Below, in pieces: positions 26,100 to 33,805 of a stretch of DNA of 64,000 nucleotides. The stretch's first letter is position 1, and each line of letters starts with the position of its first letter. Below the pieces are notes generated by a model, which saw only the letters and a list, made by a program, of their open reading frames with translations, ran no database searches and was not told where the DNA came from. The position numbers and the translations under genes are program-made. Source of the DNA: Iodobacter sp025352645 (GTDB lineage: Bacteria; Pseudomonadota; Gammaproteobacteria; Burkholderiales; Chitinibacteraceae); NCBI RefSeq assembly GCF_033446605.1, contig NZ_JAWQUO010000002.1, forward strand, positions 137,951 to 201,950. Reading direction: 5' to 3'.

Positions 26100-27506
26100 T
26101 TAGCTGTGTTCCATGCCTAGCTCTTGAATTTTACGCGTTAGGGTATTGCGTCCCCAGCCGAGTAACTCAGCAGCTTCGATGCGTTTTCCTCCGGTGTGGG
26201 CCAAGGCGCGCTCAATCACCATGCGCTCAAAGGCGGGGGTCATTTCGTCGAGGATGCGGCTATCACCTCGGCTTAAACGCATGCTCATTTCTGCGCCTAA
26301 ATGGCTTAACCAATCCCCGCCGCGTAATTGGATTTCACCCGCGTCTGTGCTTAATTCTGGCGGAAGATCGCCTGCTTGCACTAAGGCACCCGGTGCCATC
26401 ACGGTAATCCAGTGGCAGAGGTTTTCTAGCTGGCGCACATTGCCAGGAAAACTAAATGCGGCCAGTTTGTTCATGGCGTCATCCGTTAGGCGCTTGGCTT
26501 CAATGCCCAGCTCTGCGGCCGATTTACTCAAAAAATAACGCGCGAGCAGGGGGATATCTTCGCTTCTTTCCCGCAGCGCAGGCAGGCGCAAGCGGATCAC
26601 ATTCAAGCGGTGGAATAAATCTTCTCGAAACTGCCCTTGTTTAACGCGCTCTTCTAAATGTTGATGTGTAGCCGCAATCACCCGCACATTGGCTTTAATC
26701 GGCTGATGCCCACCTACGCGGTAATAAAAGCCATCGGATAGCACCCGCAGTAAGCGGGTTTGCAGCTCGGAGGGCATATCGCCGATTTCATCTAAGAACA
26801 AGGTGCCATTTTCAGCCTGCTCAAAGCGGCCTTGGCGGCGAGCGTCTGCACCCGTAAATGCGCCACGCTCATGGCCAAATAATTCGGACTCCAGCAAATC
26901 TTTAGGAATCGCAGCGGTGTTAATCGCCACAAAGGGTTTAGCAGAGCGTGGGCTATGGCGGTGCAAGGCGCGGGCTACTAGTTCTTTACCGCTACCTGAT
27001 TCGCCAGTAATCAACACCGTGGCAGCAGATTGGCTGAGGCGGCCAATCGCCCTAAATACATCTTGCATGGCGGGGGCTTGCCCCAGGATTTCTGGCGCGG
27101 GTGAAACGGCCTCAATTGGGCCGCCTACTTGATGGGTAAATCTTTCGCTTTCTTGGATAGCGCGGCGTATCAAGTCGATGGCTTGATCAACATCGAAAGG
27201 CTTGGGCATATATTCAAATGCCCCGCCTTGAAAGGCGGATACGGCGCTGTCTAGATCTGAATGGGCGGTCATGATAATGACGGGTAAATCGGGCCAGTCG
27301 CGTTTCACAATATCTAAAAACTGCAATCCAGATTCGCCAGGCATGCGGATATCGCAAACGATGGCTTGTGGTTGTTCTTGGGAGAGTTTTGCCAGTGCTT
27401 CGGTGGCCGAGGCAAAGCTGGCATGCGAGATGTTTTCGCGCGCTAAGGCCTTTTCAAACACCCAACGAATCGATCGGTCATCATCAATAATCCAGACAGC
27501 ACTCAT
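26100..27506 (-). CDS. ntrC: Nitrogen regulator NtrC (sigma-54 activator)
   Basis: A 468-aa response regulator. The receiver domain has the phospho-acceptor Asp in VCDIRMPGESGLQ (~51-63). The AAA+ central domain carries the Walker A GESGSGKE (~168) and the sigma-54 contact loop GAFTGADARRQGRFEQA, with Walker B GTLFLDEIGDMP. A Fis-type HTH closes the protein (RIEAAELLGWGRNTLTRKIQ). When phosphorylated by NtrB under nitrogen limitation it activates sigma-54 promoters, and the glnA promoter/enhancer at 15.8-16.0 kb is an obvious target. It is 38 bp downstream of ntrB. Confidence 0.97.
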   Translation of the reverse strand: MSAVWIIDDDRSIRWVFEKALARENISHASFASATEALAKLSQEQPQAIVCDIRMPGESGLQFLDIVKRDWPDLPVIIMTAHSDLDSAVSAFQGGAFEYMPKPFDVDQAIDLIRRAIQESERFTHQVGGPIEAVSPAPEILGQAPAMQDVFRAIGRLSQSAATVLITGESGSGKELVARALHRHSPRSAKPFVAINTAAIPKDLLESELFGHERGAFTGADARRQGRFEQAENGTLFLDEIGDMPSELQTRLLRVLSDGFYYRVGGHQPIKANVRVIAATHQHLEERVKQGQFREDLFHRLNVIRLRLPALRERSEDIPLLARYFLSKSAAELGIEAKRLTDDAMNKLAAFSFPGNVRQLENLCHWITVMAPGALVQAGDLPPELSTDAGEIQLRGGDWLSHLGAEMSMRLSRGDSRILDEMTPAFERMVIERALAHTGGKRIEAAELLGWGRNTLTRKIQELGMEHS

Positions 27507-27526
27507 GGGGTTTCCTTGTGTTATTT

Positions 27527-27547
27527 ATTGCTGCGTAACATCAGTTA
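27527..27547. repeat. Solo end of MITE-like family A in the ntrB-ntrC junction
   Basis: TGCTGCGTAACATCAGTTA matches the terminal repeat of the elements at 29306-29530 and 33499-33735. On the minus strand its TAA is the ntrB stop codon. No internal element sequence is present. Confidence 0.55.
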
Positions 27548-28597
27548 ATGTGCGTCTTGCCAGCCATTCAGTGGCAGTAGCAGGCTAAAGCAGGTAAGGC
27601 CGGGGCGGCTTTCAAATTCAATGGTGCCGTGGTGCTGGATCACAAAGGTATGCGCAAGATGAAGGCCAATCCCAGTGCCGCCTGGACGGCCAGATACCAA
27701 TGGATAGAATAGGGTTTCTTTTAGCGATTCAGGAATCCCTGGGCCGTTATCAATAATTTGAATTTGTAGGGCCAGCGGAAAACGGCGGCGATTCAGCGTG
27801 ACCTGCCGTGCAATCCGTGTGCGCAAAAAAATCTCACCTACGCCCGCCATGGCTTGCACGGCATTGCGAACAATATTCAGCACCGCTTGAATCAGCTGTT
27901 CTTGATCGGCGATTAGATTTGGCAGGCTGGTATCGTAATCGCGCTTTACCGCTAGGCCGTTTGGTGTTTCGGCAAGGGCTAGGCTACGTACACGCTCTAA
28001 TACCTCATGGATATTTAGCTCGGTTAGCTTAGGTAGGCGATGCGGGGTAAGTAAGCGATCAAGCAGCCTTTGTAAGCGCTGAGATTCCTCGATAATCACT
28101 TGGGTATATTCTTTTAGGGCTGGGCTGGCAAGCTCAACAGAGAGCAGTTGCGCAGCGCCTCGAATACCCCCCAAGGGGTTTTTTATTTCATGGGCTAGAT
28201 TGCGAATCAGCTCGCGATTGGCTTGTTGCTGTGCTTGCAAGCGTGCTTCATTCACAATTTTGCGCTGCTGATCCATCTGCCGAATCTCAACCAATGCTGC
28301 GGCTGCACTGGTTTCGATGGGGCTGGCGGTGAGTGTGACATAAACATCGCCGTGATTGGTAGAGAGCAAAAGCTCGTGCTCGGTGATGCTGATGTTTTCG
28401 GTGCAGGCGGTAATCACAGCACTCACAATCGGGCTGTGCGGCTCTAAACAGGCCGATAATGTCATACCTATATCATCTTGGCGCAAGCCTAGCAGATCGG
28501 TTGCAGCAGGGTTAACGTAAACCAGCGTGCTGTCTGCAGCAACGGCAATGACAGCATCGTCCAGAAACTCAAGACCGGAGAAGGCGGTATAGCTCAT
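27545..28597 (-). CDS. ntrB: Nitrogen sensor histidine kinase NtrB
   Basis: A 350-aa soluble sensor kinase. An N-terminal PAS domain (~5-115) is followed by a HisKA H-box (RNLAHEIKNPLGGIRGAAQL, His ~136) and a HATPase domain (N-box NIVRNAVQAMAG, G1 DNGPGIPESL, GTGIGLHLAH). There is no membrane segment, as in NtrB/GlnL. It phosphorylates NtrC and responds to PII proteins. It lies upstream of ntrC on the same strand and after DUF4124. The stop is supplied by a short repeat end. Confidence 0.95.
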   Translation of the reverse strand: MSYTAFSGLEFLDDAVIAVAADSTLVYVNPAATDLLGLRQDDIGMTLSACLEPHSPIVSAVITACTENISITEHELLLSTNHGDVYVTLTASPIETSAAAALVEIRQMDQQRKIVNEARLQAQQQANRELIRNLAHEIKNPLGGIRGAAQLLSVELASPALKEYTQVIIEESQRLQRLLDRLLTPHRLPKLTELNIHEVLERVRSLALAETPNGLAVKRDYDTSLPNLIADQEQLIQAVLNIVRNAVQAMAGVGEIFLRTRIARQVTLNRRRFPLALQIQIIDNGPGIPESLKETLFYPLVSGRPGGTGIGLHLAHTFVIQHHGTIEFESRPGLTCFSLLLPLNGWQDAH

Positions 28598-28725
28598 GGC
28601 GGCTTGTCTCTGTAGATCGTTATCTATAGGGTTCTAGCAATTTGCGGGCCAGCTAATATCCGGCGTTAGCGATGTTCGGGAGGCTGCTAGATGGGGCTAT
28701 TGTTGGTGAGATTATCAATCAGCAT

Positions 28726-28762
28726 ACACCAGCAGCGCACCAGTGTGGTGCGTTGCTGGTGT
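28726..28762. other. Strong stem-loop between the DUF4124 gene and ntrB
   Basis: ACACCAGCAGCGCAC (28726-28740) pairs with GTGCGTTGCTGGTGT (28748-28762), 14 of 15 positions, 7-base loop. No T-run follows on the minus strand; it may partly terminate or stabilise the upstream mRNA. Confidence 0.6.
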
Positions 28763-28788
28763 AGATGGTGCGTAGATACTGGGAAAGT

Positions 28789-29268
28789 TTAGCGCAAGCG
28801 GCTAATTTCAGATTGTAAGGCGCTGATATTTTTTTCGTGCAGAATCATGTTATTGCGGATGCGGCCCATTTTTTCTACATACTTTTGCGGACTGGCTTTT
28901 TCTTCGGCAGATTTAGTATTTTCTGCTTCTGCGAGTTGACGACGCGCATCGGTCAGGTTTTTTTGCTCGCTAGCTAGCTCTTCGTTAAGGATCAACTGGC
29001 GGTTACTATCACGGCTTTTTTGCGTAGCGGCATCCACGCGTGGAAAGTTGCCCGGCGTTGCTATTTGTGGGCTGCGCTCCTTAGGGCCGGCATTGCCTCG
29101 CGAACGAGGGGCAGGAATCAAGGCTCCAGGCTCGGCCAAGATGCGTTGTGCGTTGCGCATGGGGATATTAGAAAAGGTGACATTGCCGTGTTCGTCCACA
29201 TATTTATAAATATCGGCGTGAGCCAGTGGGGCAAGGCAGGCAAGGGTAATAAGCAGAGACTTAAGCAT
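28789..29268 (-). CDS. DUF4124 protein, secreted, uncharacterised
   Basis: A 159-aa protein with a signal peptide (~1-18) and the N-terminal DUF4124 motif ADIYKYVDEHGNVTFSNIP typical of envelope proteins in beta/gammaproteobacteria. A charged coiled-coil C-terminal half follows (EELASEQKNLTDARRQLAEA, then ISALQSEISRLR). DUF4124 genes are a regular neighbour of ntrB-ntrC or glnA in betaproteobacteria. Its role in nitrogen control, if any, is unknown. A MITE-like element lies 38 bp upstream of the start. Confidence 0.88.
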   Translation of the reverse strand: MLKSLLITLACLAPLAHADIYKYVDEHGNVTFSNIPMRNAQRILAEPGALIPAPRSRGNAGPKERSPQIATPGNFPRVDAATQKSRDSNRQLILNEELASEQKNLTDARRQLAEAENTKSAEEKASPQKYVEKMGRIRNNMILHEKNISALQSEISRLR

Positions 29269-29305
29269 GGGCGTAACTTAACACAGACAGGTTTAAAGTA
29301 GTTTA

Positions 29306-29530
29306 GTAACGGATGTTACGCAGTAAGATTAAAAAATGCGTAGTCCACGAAAATCACATAAAACACGAACAGATGGCGCGTTGCAATCACCTATTGCTCA
29401 ATTTAAATGATCATCGATTTAAATTAAGCACTTACTAGCCTCATAAAAAGGAAAGTAAATTAAGCCAAAGTCATGCGTATTTCTTTCTTTTTTTCGTAGA
29501 CTAAACACGCTTGTGCGTAACATCAGTTAG
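29306..29530. repeat. MITE-like element, family A copy 2
   Basis: Terminal inverted repeats TAACGGATGTTACGCA (29306-29321) and TGCGTAACATCAGTTA (29515-29530), 15 of 16 matching. An inner inverted pair is AGTCCACGAAAA (29342) and TTTTTCGTAGACT (ending 29502). The first ~45 bases after AGTCCAC match, in reverse orientation, the right half of copy 3 at 33499-33735. No coding capacity. Confidence 0.7.
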
Positions 29531-29618
29531 TAAGTCGTCTAGCAAGCAAGCGCTTAGCAAAACTGGGTTGAGGTAGCGCTTAAATCAAGAATAAATACAA
29601 TGCTTCATGATTGCTGGA

Positions 29619-29912
29619 TTAATTGCGCTTGGTATCACTATGGCCCAAGGCTTTTTCTGGGGCAATTAAATCTCGAATGCGCTGTTTTAGTTCTTTAGAT
29701 TCAGGAAAACGCCCTTCGATTCTTCTATCCCAAATGATGGTATCCATACACTGCACAATAAAAAGGCCGCCAGTACCGGGTTGCAAGGCGACCTCCCCTA
29801 CCTCGTCAGCGAAGCATGAAAGCAGCTCTTGGGCCAGCCATGCTGAGCGTAGTAACCAATTGCATCGAGTGCAATATAAAATGCTGATTCGTGGTTTAGT
29901 GATTGGCTTCAT
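29619..29912 (-). CDS. SelT/SelW/SelH (Rdx-type) family protein
   Basis: A 97-aa thioredoxin-like protein with the family hallmark near the N-terminus, YCTRCNWLLRSAWLAQELL, in which Cys-x-x-Cys is the redox pair; the cysteine form is used, no selenocysteine. A later GTGGLFIV strand and the DTIIWDRRIEGRFPE segment match the Rdx fold. The precise role is unknown in bacteria. Its start overlaps the stop of the upstream HAD gene by one base (TAATG), indicating translational coupling. Confidence 0.9.
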   Translation of the reverse strand: MKPITKPRISILYCTRCNWLLRSAWLAQELLSCFADEVGEVALQPGTGGLFIVQCMDTIIWDRRIEGRFPESKELKQRIRDLIAPEKALGHSDTKRN

Positions 29913-30535
29913 TAAAATTTTAAACCTAGTTGCTGGAGTTGCTTTGCAGTTTCATTGGCATTGATATGGTGAATACCATGCCAGCCCAGTTGGCTTGCTG
30001 CGTGGGCATTTTTGGCGACATCGTCAATAAACACCAGCTCATTAGGCTGCAAGTCAGGTAAGTGAATACGTTCAAACATGGCCTGATAAATAGCTGGGTC
30101 AGGTTTGATTAAGCCTAAGCGCCCAGACACCACAATATCTTTAAAGCGGTGTAGCAGTGGAAAGTGCTCCCAAGCGTAGGGGAAGGTTTCATCTGACCAA
30201 TTGGTCAGGCCGTAGAGTGCAATATTAGCTGATTCTAATCGTTCCATCAGGGCCACGCCATCAGGTAAAGTGCCTCGTAGCGTTTCATGCCAGCGGCTAT
30301 AAAATGCCGCGATCAAATCACTGTACTCGGGAAACTCGGCTTGTTTGATGGCGATTGCATCAGCCCATGTGCGGCCACGATCTTGCTCGATATTCCATTC
30401 ACCATTGCAAACGTGGCTTAAGAAGAATTTTCGCTCTTCTTCATCGCTGATTAGCTTGCGATAAAGATAGTCGGGATTCCAATCAAATAAAACACCACCA
30501 AAATCAAATACAACGGCTCGAATGGTCATGATCAT
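29912..30535 (-). CDS. HAD-family phosphatase (YihX-like)
   Basis: A 207-aa haloacid dehalogenase-like hydrolase. Motif I is VVFDFGGVLFDWNP (nucleophile Asp ~10), motif II LTNWSD (~114), motif III the lysine of GLIKPDPAIY and motif IV VFIDDVAKN. The DFGG form of motif I and the overall length match YihX (alpha-D-glucose-1-phosphate phosphatase) and relatives. Substrate is inferred only at family level. It forms a two-gene unit with the SelW-like gene. An alternative start lies two codons downstream. Confidence 0.88.
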   Translation of the reverse strand: MIMTIRAVVFDFGGVLFDWNPDYLYRKLISDEEERKFFLSHVCNGEWNIEQDRGRTWADAIAIKQAEFPEYSDLIAAFYSRWHETLRGTLPDGVALMERLESANIALYGLTNWSDETFPYAWEHFPLLHRFKDIVVSGRLGLIKPDPAIYQAMFERIHLPDLQPNELVFIDDVAKNAHAASQLGWHGIHHINANETAKQLQQLGLKF

Positions 30536-30777
30536 CGCTCAAGGCAAGTGCAAGAGGCCATATTCTACCTCTTGCTTTTGCTTTTATGCGGGTTAATCAT
30601 TGATTTATAGAGGGAATAGCGATAAGTACCATTAAATAGATCAATCAGTGATGGGTGTAAATCTTGTGCTGGCTATGTGCTACGCGGGTGGGTTTACTTG
30701 AATGGCTAAGCTGTAATAACAGTTGGTCTTATCGAGTTGATAAGCCAGATATTGGTATAAAGCCTATGCTTGTGGAC

Positions 30778-31230
30778 TTACTGAATCTCTAAGGCATAGT
30801 AGCGGTAAGTGATATCAAGCTGATAGCCTAATGATTCGTATAGTGCTTGTGCTCTATTATTTGTATGCGCTGTGGATAATTCAAGTCTAATTGCACTGGT
30901 TTGCAATGCATGCAAACGTGCTTTTTCCATTAATGCACTTGAAACCCTTTGCCCACGGGCGGCTTCACTGACAAATAGATCGGATAAGATCCAAATTCTT
31001 TTCGCGCTAATTGAGCAGAATGATGGATAGAGTTGGATAAAGCCAATGGCATCATTATTAGCGTTTGTGGCGATTAAAATGACGCTTTCATTGAGTGCTA
31101 AGCGTTGCTGCAAAAAATTATAGGCTATTTGCAAATGGCTTTCTTGCTGATAGAACACGCGATAGGCATCAAACAAAGGGGCGAGTTGATTTATATCATC
31201 TAAATGGGCGTAGCGAACCGTGTGTGTCAT
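30778..31230 (-). CDS. GNAT N-acetyltransferase
   Basis: A 150-aa single-domain GNAT protein. The acetyl-CoA loop reads RGQRVSSALMEKARLHA (motif A, ~95-111), preceded by the DLFVSEAA beta strand, and the C-terminal NNRAQALYESLGYQLD is typical of the fold. Substrate is unknown. It stands alone; about 240 bases of unremarkable sequence separate it from the HAD gene. Confidence 0.88.
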   Translation of the reverse strand: MTHTVRYAHLDDINQLAPLFDAYRVFYQQESHLQIAYNFLQQRLALNESVILIATNANNDAIGFIQLYPSFCSISAKRIWILSDLFVSEAARGQRVSSALMEKARLHALQTSAIRLELSTAHTNNRAQALYESLGYQLDITYRYYALEIQ

Positions 31231-31389
31231 ATTGGAAATCTTAATTCATAATTAATAAACGCAAATTATGCCATTGGCTTGCTGTGTATTGTTAAAAGAT
31301 ATACCCCTGAATAGACCCAGCTTGTAGGCGAGTGAAATAAAGCCCATCAGAGGATAGCAATCTTTGGTTTTATACGGCTTAGCAGCAAG

Positions 31390-32745
31390 CTAGCTGTTTA
31401 TATTTTTTAGCCGCCTTAGCTCACGCCATAATACCCCGCTAATTACTATGCCGATGGCAACATTCACTACGGGCAGTGCGGTGTAGACGCCGCTCACTCC
31501 CCACCACTGTGGCATCAGCCATAACGCTGGAATTAAGGCTAAGGTTTTGCCTAGGGTGCCAAATAGCGATAAACGTGTGAGTGCCATGGCTTGCAAGCCA
31601 ATCACCCCCACAATAATCACGCCATCAAAAGGCAGGGCAAACAGGTGGAGCTGTAAGGCTTGGCTGGCGGACTGAATCAAGGCCTGATCTTGCCCCGCAT
31701 ACAGCGTAGCAATCGTGTGTGGAAAAAACTGCACTACAGCCAGCAGTGTAAAGCTCAGTAATAAACAGACTTTTAATCCGTAGATTAACGTTTGCGCCAG
31801 TCTTTGCTGCTGCCCAGCACCAGTGGCATGGCTTAATAATGGCTGCATGCCAAGTGCTAAGCCGTGTACCAGTAATATAAATACCGCTTCGGTATAACCG
31901 GCCACGGCGTAAGCAGCAATACCCGCCCCCTCACCATATTTTAATAATTGATAGTTATGGGCAAATAAGAGAAAGGCAAGGTTGACCTCCATCAGCAAGC
32001 TAGAAAACCCCAGTCCCAGCATTGATGGCATGCTTTGCCAGTGCGGGCGCAGCTCAGCTAGAGTCATGCGTAAGTTTGCATAGCGGCTAAAGAAATAAGC
32101 TAAGCCAGCCAGTGTAATCAAGCCTTCAATGAGTAGGGTGGCGCTTGCCGATCCAGCCAGCCCCCAACCGAGCTGCACCACAAACAAATAATTGAGCGCG
32201 ATATTGCCTAATGCCCCTGCCGTTACTAAGGCGGTAACAAGCTTAGGACGGCCATCATTGCGCACTAAGTAAATCACCGCCATTTGCCCAATAGTTACCA
32301 TGCCGCCCCAAAGCATCAGGGATAAATAGGAGCGGGCTTCTTGCAGCACCGCAGGGTCACTATCTGCCTTGAGCAAGCTTAAGATGTTTTCCTGCTGGCT
32401 AATGCCCATCACAGGCAGGGCGATGCCGAGCGCCGCAATAATTAAAATAGTATTGGCCAGCGCTTGCCGTGCCTGCTTGATTTGGCCCGCGCCTTGCAGC
32501 ATGGAAATACGCGTAGCCGCCCCCATGCTGATCATGGCCCCAAGGCCAATTTGCAATAAAATGATTGGGTAAACCAGATTGATTGCCGCCAGCGCGTGTG
32601 CCCCTACATAGCGCCCAACAAACATGCCATCTACCACAATATATAAACCCATCACCAACATCCCTGCAATGGAGGGGATGACATAGCGCCAGAATAGGGT
32701 TTTAACTGGCAAGGTGTTTAGATCGTGCATATTTTTGTTGTTCAT
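31390..32745 (-). CDS. MATE-family multidrug efflux transporter
   Basis: A 451-aa polytopic inner-membrane protein with twelve hydrophobic segments in two halves. N-terminal half motifs include MYIVVDGMFVGRYVG-like sequence (GLYIVVDGMFVGRYVGAHAL, ~34-53) and MGAATRISMLQGAG. MATE proteins export cationic drugs in exchange for Na+ or H+. The gene is divergent from a TetR-family regulator, which probably represses it. The substrate is not predictable. Confidence 0.93.
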   Translation of the reverse strand: MNNKNMHDLNTLPVKTLFWRYVIPSIAGMLVMGLYIVVDGMFVGRYVGAHALAAINLVYPIILLQIGLGAMISMGAATRISMLQGAGQIKQARQALANTILIIAALGIALPVMGISQQENILSLLKADSDPAVLQEARSYLSLMLWGGMVTIGQMAVIYLVRNDGRPKLVTALVTAGALGNIALNYLFVVQLGWGLAGSASATLLIEGLITLAGLAYFFSRYANLRMTLAELRPHWQSMPSMLGLGFSSLLMEVNLAFLLFAHNYQLLKYGEGAGIAAYAVAGYTEAVFILLVHGLALGMQPLLSHATGAGQQQRLAQTLIYGLKVCLLLSFTLLAVVQFFPHTIATLYAGQDQALIQSASQALQLHLFALPFDGVIIVGVIGLQAMALTRLSLFGTLGKTLALIPALWLMPQWWGVSGVYTALPVVNVAIGIVISGVLWRELRRLKNINS

Positions 32746-32787
32746 AAAGCTCGTTTGCGATTATTTGAATCGGGTCATTGAATAATT

Positions 32788-32847
32788 CGAGTATGCTAAC
32801 ATTTAATCAATCACGCACGATTAATTAAATGTATGGAATAATTCCGG
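32788..32847. promoter_or_regulatory. Operator-like region between the MATE and tetR genes
   Basis: Inverted repeat ACATTTAAT (32799-32807) / ATTAAATGT (32824-32832), flanked on both sides by a 9-base palindrome GAATAATTC (32784-32793 region and 32836-32845 region). The symmetric layout in a divergent intergenic space suits a TetR-family operator. Confidence 0.5.
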
Positions 32848-32866
32848 GAACTATTAGAGAGCAGTC

Positions 32867-33505
32867 ATGGCAAGAAAGACGAAAGAAGATGCACAAAAAA
32901 CCCGCGATGCCATTTTAGATGGTGCAGAACAGGTGTTTCTAGATAAGGGTGTGGCCCAAGCCACAATGGCGGATATTGCCGATGCTGCTGGCGTTTCCCG
33001 TGGTGCGGTCTATGGGCATTACCCGAATAAGATTGATGTGTGTAAAGCCATGAGTGAGCGCATGTTGGCCTGTCAAGCTATGCACTATAACCCTAGCCAG
33101 AGTAGTGCAATGGAGGCCTTGGTCCAAACAGGCTTGTATTACCTTAAACTGTTTTGTCAGCCTGGCTCGATTCAAGCGGTGATTGCGATCTTGTATTTTA
33201 AGTGTGAGCGAAGTGCAGAAAACGCTCCGCTTATTAGGCACCGAGATTTAATCACTAAGCTAGCCATGCATTACAGCCTGCGCCTGTTGCGCCGTGCCGT
33301 ACAGAATCAGGAATTACCCACCAGCCTTGATTTAGGCCTGAGTAATCTTTATTTGCATACCGTCTTTGATGGCACTTACGACATGCTGCAAGATGTTTAC
33401 CCCGATAGGCCCCAAGCCGCACTGCCTGATTGCGAACGTATGCTACGTACCGCCGTAGAAAGCCTGCGACAAGCGCCGCATTTTCAGAAAAAAGATATTA
33501 ACTGA
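32867..33505 (+). CDS. TetR/AcrR-family repressor
   Basis: A 212-aa regulator. The N-terminal HTH reads ATMADIADAAGVSRGAVYGH then YPNKIDVCKAM (~35-65), as in AcrR/TtgR repressors of efflux pumps. The C-terminal domain is helical and ligand-binding. Divergent from the MATE transporter, so autoregulation and control of that pump is the simplest reading. Its TGA stop lies within the terminal repeat (TAACTGAT) of a downstream MITE-like element, so its last residues may have changed on insertion. Confidence 0.92.
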   Translation: MARKTKEDAQKTRDAILDGAEQVFLDKGVAQATMADIADAAGVSRGAVYGHYPNKIDVCKAMSERMLACQAMHYNPSQSSAMEALVQTGLYYLKLFCQPGSIQAVIAILYFKCERSAENAPLIRHRDLITKLAMHYSLRLLRRAVQNQELPTSLDLGLSNLYLHTVFDGTYDMLQDVYPDRPQAALPDCERMLRTAVESLRQAPHFQKKDIN

Positions 33506-33735
33506 TTTTGTGTGTAAGAATTTTAGTCCACTAAAAACACTAAATGCACGAAAAAACCAAGCAACACGCATCGGTTTGGCTGACTCTATCTTTGCCTTGG
33601 TTTTAAGTATTTGACTTTAATGGCTTCGCATATGAATGAAGCATTGGATGATGACAACGCGTCACCTGTTCGTGCTTTATGTGTTTTTCGTGGACTGTGT
33701 TTTTTATATCTTGCTGTGTAACATCACATTTTAAG
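33499..33735. repeat. MITE-like element, family A copy 3
   Basis: It starts TAACTGATTTTGTGTGTAAG and ends with TGTGTAACATCACATTTT. An inner ~28-base inverted pair begins AGTCCAC (33525) and ends GTGGACT (33696), with roughly 24 of 28 positions paired. Its 5' end overlaps the last codons of tetR. Confidence 0.65.
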
Positions 33736-33805
33736 TGGGGGAGGGGCCGCAAGGGGATTACCTTTATACCCCCTCCCAGAAGCCAGCTCTTTATTACTGC
33801 GTGTT

